Part shown: positions 29,664-30,184 of the stretch, piece after piece
Layout: each line of letters starts with the position of its first letter
How positions within the stretch are numbered: position 1 is the stretch's first letter
NCBI GenBank assembly: GCA_039029535.1
Contig: JBCCFW010000091.1
Location: 1-30,184, forward strand
Length of the DNA stretch: 30,184 nt
From: JBCCFW01 sp039029535
GTDB taxonomy: Bacteria; Acidobacteriota; JBCCFW01
Direction of reading: 5' to 3'
Position numbers and translations under genes: made by a program
The notes under the pieces: generated by a model
Told to the model about the DNA's origin: nothing
Databases searched by the model: none
The model's input: the letters and a program-made list of their open reading frames with translations, nothing else

Positions 29664-30184
29664 TCAGGGCAGCGGCGACACTGCCGGGATCGCGTGCGGA
29701 CCGCAGAGCTTGGAGGCCTGGCGGAGCTCGTCCTGGTAGGCCGCGACCAGCTCGGAGACGTCGCGCACGTCGACGGCCAGGCGACGGTTGACGATCCCGA
29801 AGTCGGCGAGCGCCGGGCAACCTGCCGGAACGGAGTGGAGCAGGTGAGCCAGCTCGTCCGAGAGCTCGACGAGAGCGTCGGCCTCGTTGCGGTACGCGAG
29901 GAGCTGCTCGTGGAACGGCCATTCCCCGTGGAGACGCGCCTGGACCTTCGCGCTGGCGCTCTGAAGCGGCATGCGTCGTGACGACATTTCGTCGGCGATC
30001 TCCGGAGTCAGCTCGTCGGGAACCAGCGAGGGCAAGTGACTCCTCATCGCCTCGACCGAGCCCATCTCCGTACCGTCGGCAGGCGACGCCACCAGTTGCG
30101 CAGCGCCAACCTGATGCAGGAGCCGGCGGTGGGCGGTGACGATGCCCTGCAGCTCGCGCAAGCCGTCCGCCAGCTCGAGCGCGA
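29664..30184 (-). CDS. Hypothetical protein, 5' end beyond the window
   Basis: The frame is open from the right edge to the stop at 29664, about 173 codons, so the start lies outside. The visible part begins in 'ALELADGLRELQGIVTAHRR' and continues with amphipathic helices ('FHEQLLAYRNEADALVELSD', 'DVRDVSELVAAYQDELRQAS'). It is rich in Leu, Ala, Glu and His and lacks hydrophobic spans, and it ends with a short Pro-rich tail. No family is recognised. The helical pattern and scattered His resemble a four-helix bundle or a c-type-cytochrome-like helical domain, but no CxxCH is present, so no cofactor is proposed. Codon use matches the neighbours. It runs in the same direction as the glycosyltransferase, 80 bp upstream, with a possible promoter in between, so co-transcription is uncertain. 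Confidence 0.6.
   Translation of the reverse strand, partial: ALELADGLRELQGIVTAHRRLLHQVGAAQLVASPADGTEMGSVEAMRSHLPSLVPDELTPEIADEMSSRRMPLQSASAKVQARLHGEWPFHEQLLAYRNEADALVELSDELAHLLHSVPAGCPALADFGIVNRRLAVDVRDVSELVAAYQDELRQASKLCGPHAIPAVSPLP

Overview
This is a GC-rich window of about 30 kb (roughly two-thirds G+C by eye) from a Gram-negative-type bacterium with an elaborate secretome. Three features resemble what is common in Planctomycetota, Acidobacteriota (Thermoanaerobaculia/Polarisedimenticolia-like) and Myxococcota: repeats of the type DCNGNGVPDSCDI, LamG modules followed by 'HDVYFGTD' fibronectin-like modules, and an IPTL-type C-terminal sorting tail. I cannot decide between these phyla from the sequence alone. 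No rRNA, tRNA, CRISPR array, insertion sequence or phage gene was seen.

Layout. (1) 1-9234, surface and secreted proteins: a partial LVIVD-repeat-like protein (minus, runs off the left edge), a divergent compact subtilisin-like protein, a minus-strand beta-helix protein with an IPTL-like tail, and a 1487-residue protein made of an S8 protease, 15 Asp/Cys repeats and a beta-helix. (2) 9417-18713: a small two-zinc-ribbon protein, then a 2168-residue modular secreted protein (LamG-like, calcium-binding repeats, propeller-like, alpha/beta-hydrolase fold, dockerin-like end). A 710-residue secreted protein converges on it. (3) 18883-21475, cytoplasmic genes: a two-gene minus operon with a SUKH (SMI1/KNR4) protein and a partner of unknown family, a divergent SLOG/LOG-type Rossmann protein, and a GNAT acetyltransferase. 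(4) 21569-24203: an overlapping MBOAT O-acyltransferase and SGNH/AlgX-like pair, which should acylate an exported glycan. (5) 24197-30184, all minus: a metzincin protease carrying two LamG/FN3-like units, a polytopic GT-C-type glycosyltransferase, and a 5'-partial gene of unknown family.

How they fit together. Seven of the sixteen genes encode apparently exported proteins, including three protease-like proteins of two mechanistic types joined to adhesive or calcium-binding modules. The acyltransferase pair and the membrane glycosyltransferase add glycan-modifying functions at the envelope. The window therefore reads as a cell-surface and extracellular-hydrolysis neighbourhood, interrupted by a short island of immunity-like and nucleotide-sensor-like genes. 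Most genes have their own regulatory spacers. The clear operons are the SUKH pair and the MBOAT/SGNH pair. Points most worth follow-up are the Ser-to-Asp change in the hydrolase domain of the 2168-residue protein, the very close Asp and His of the compact subtilisin, a CT-repeat frame conflict at the start of the IPTL beta-helix gene, and the SUKH/unknown/SLOG island.
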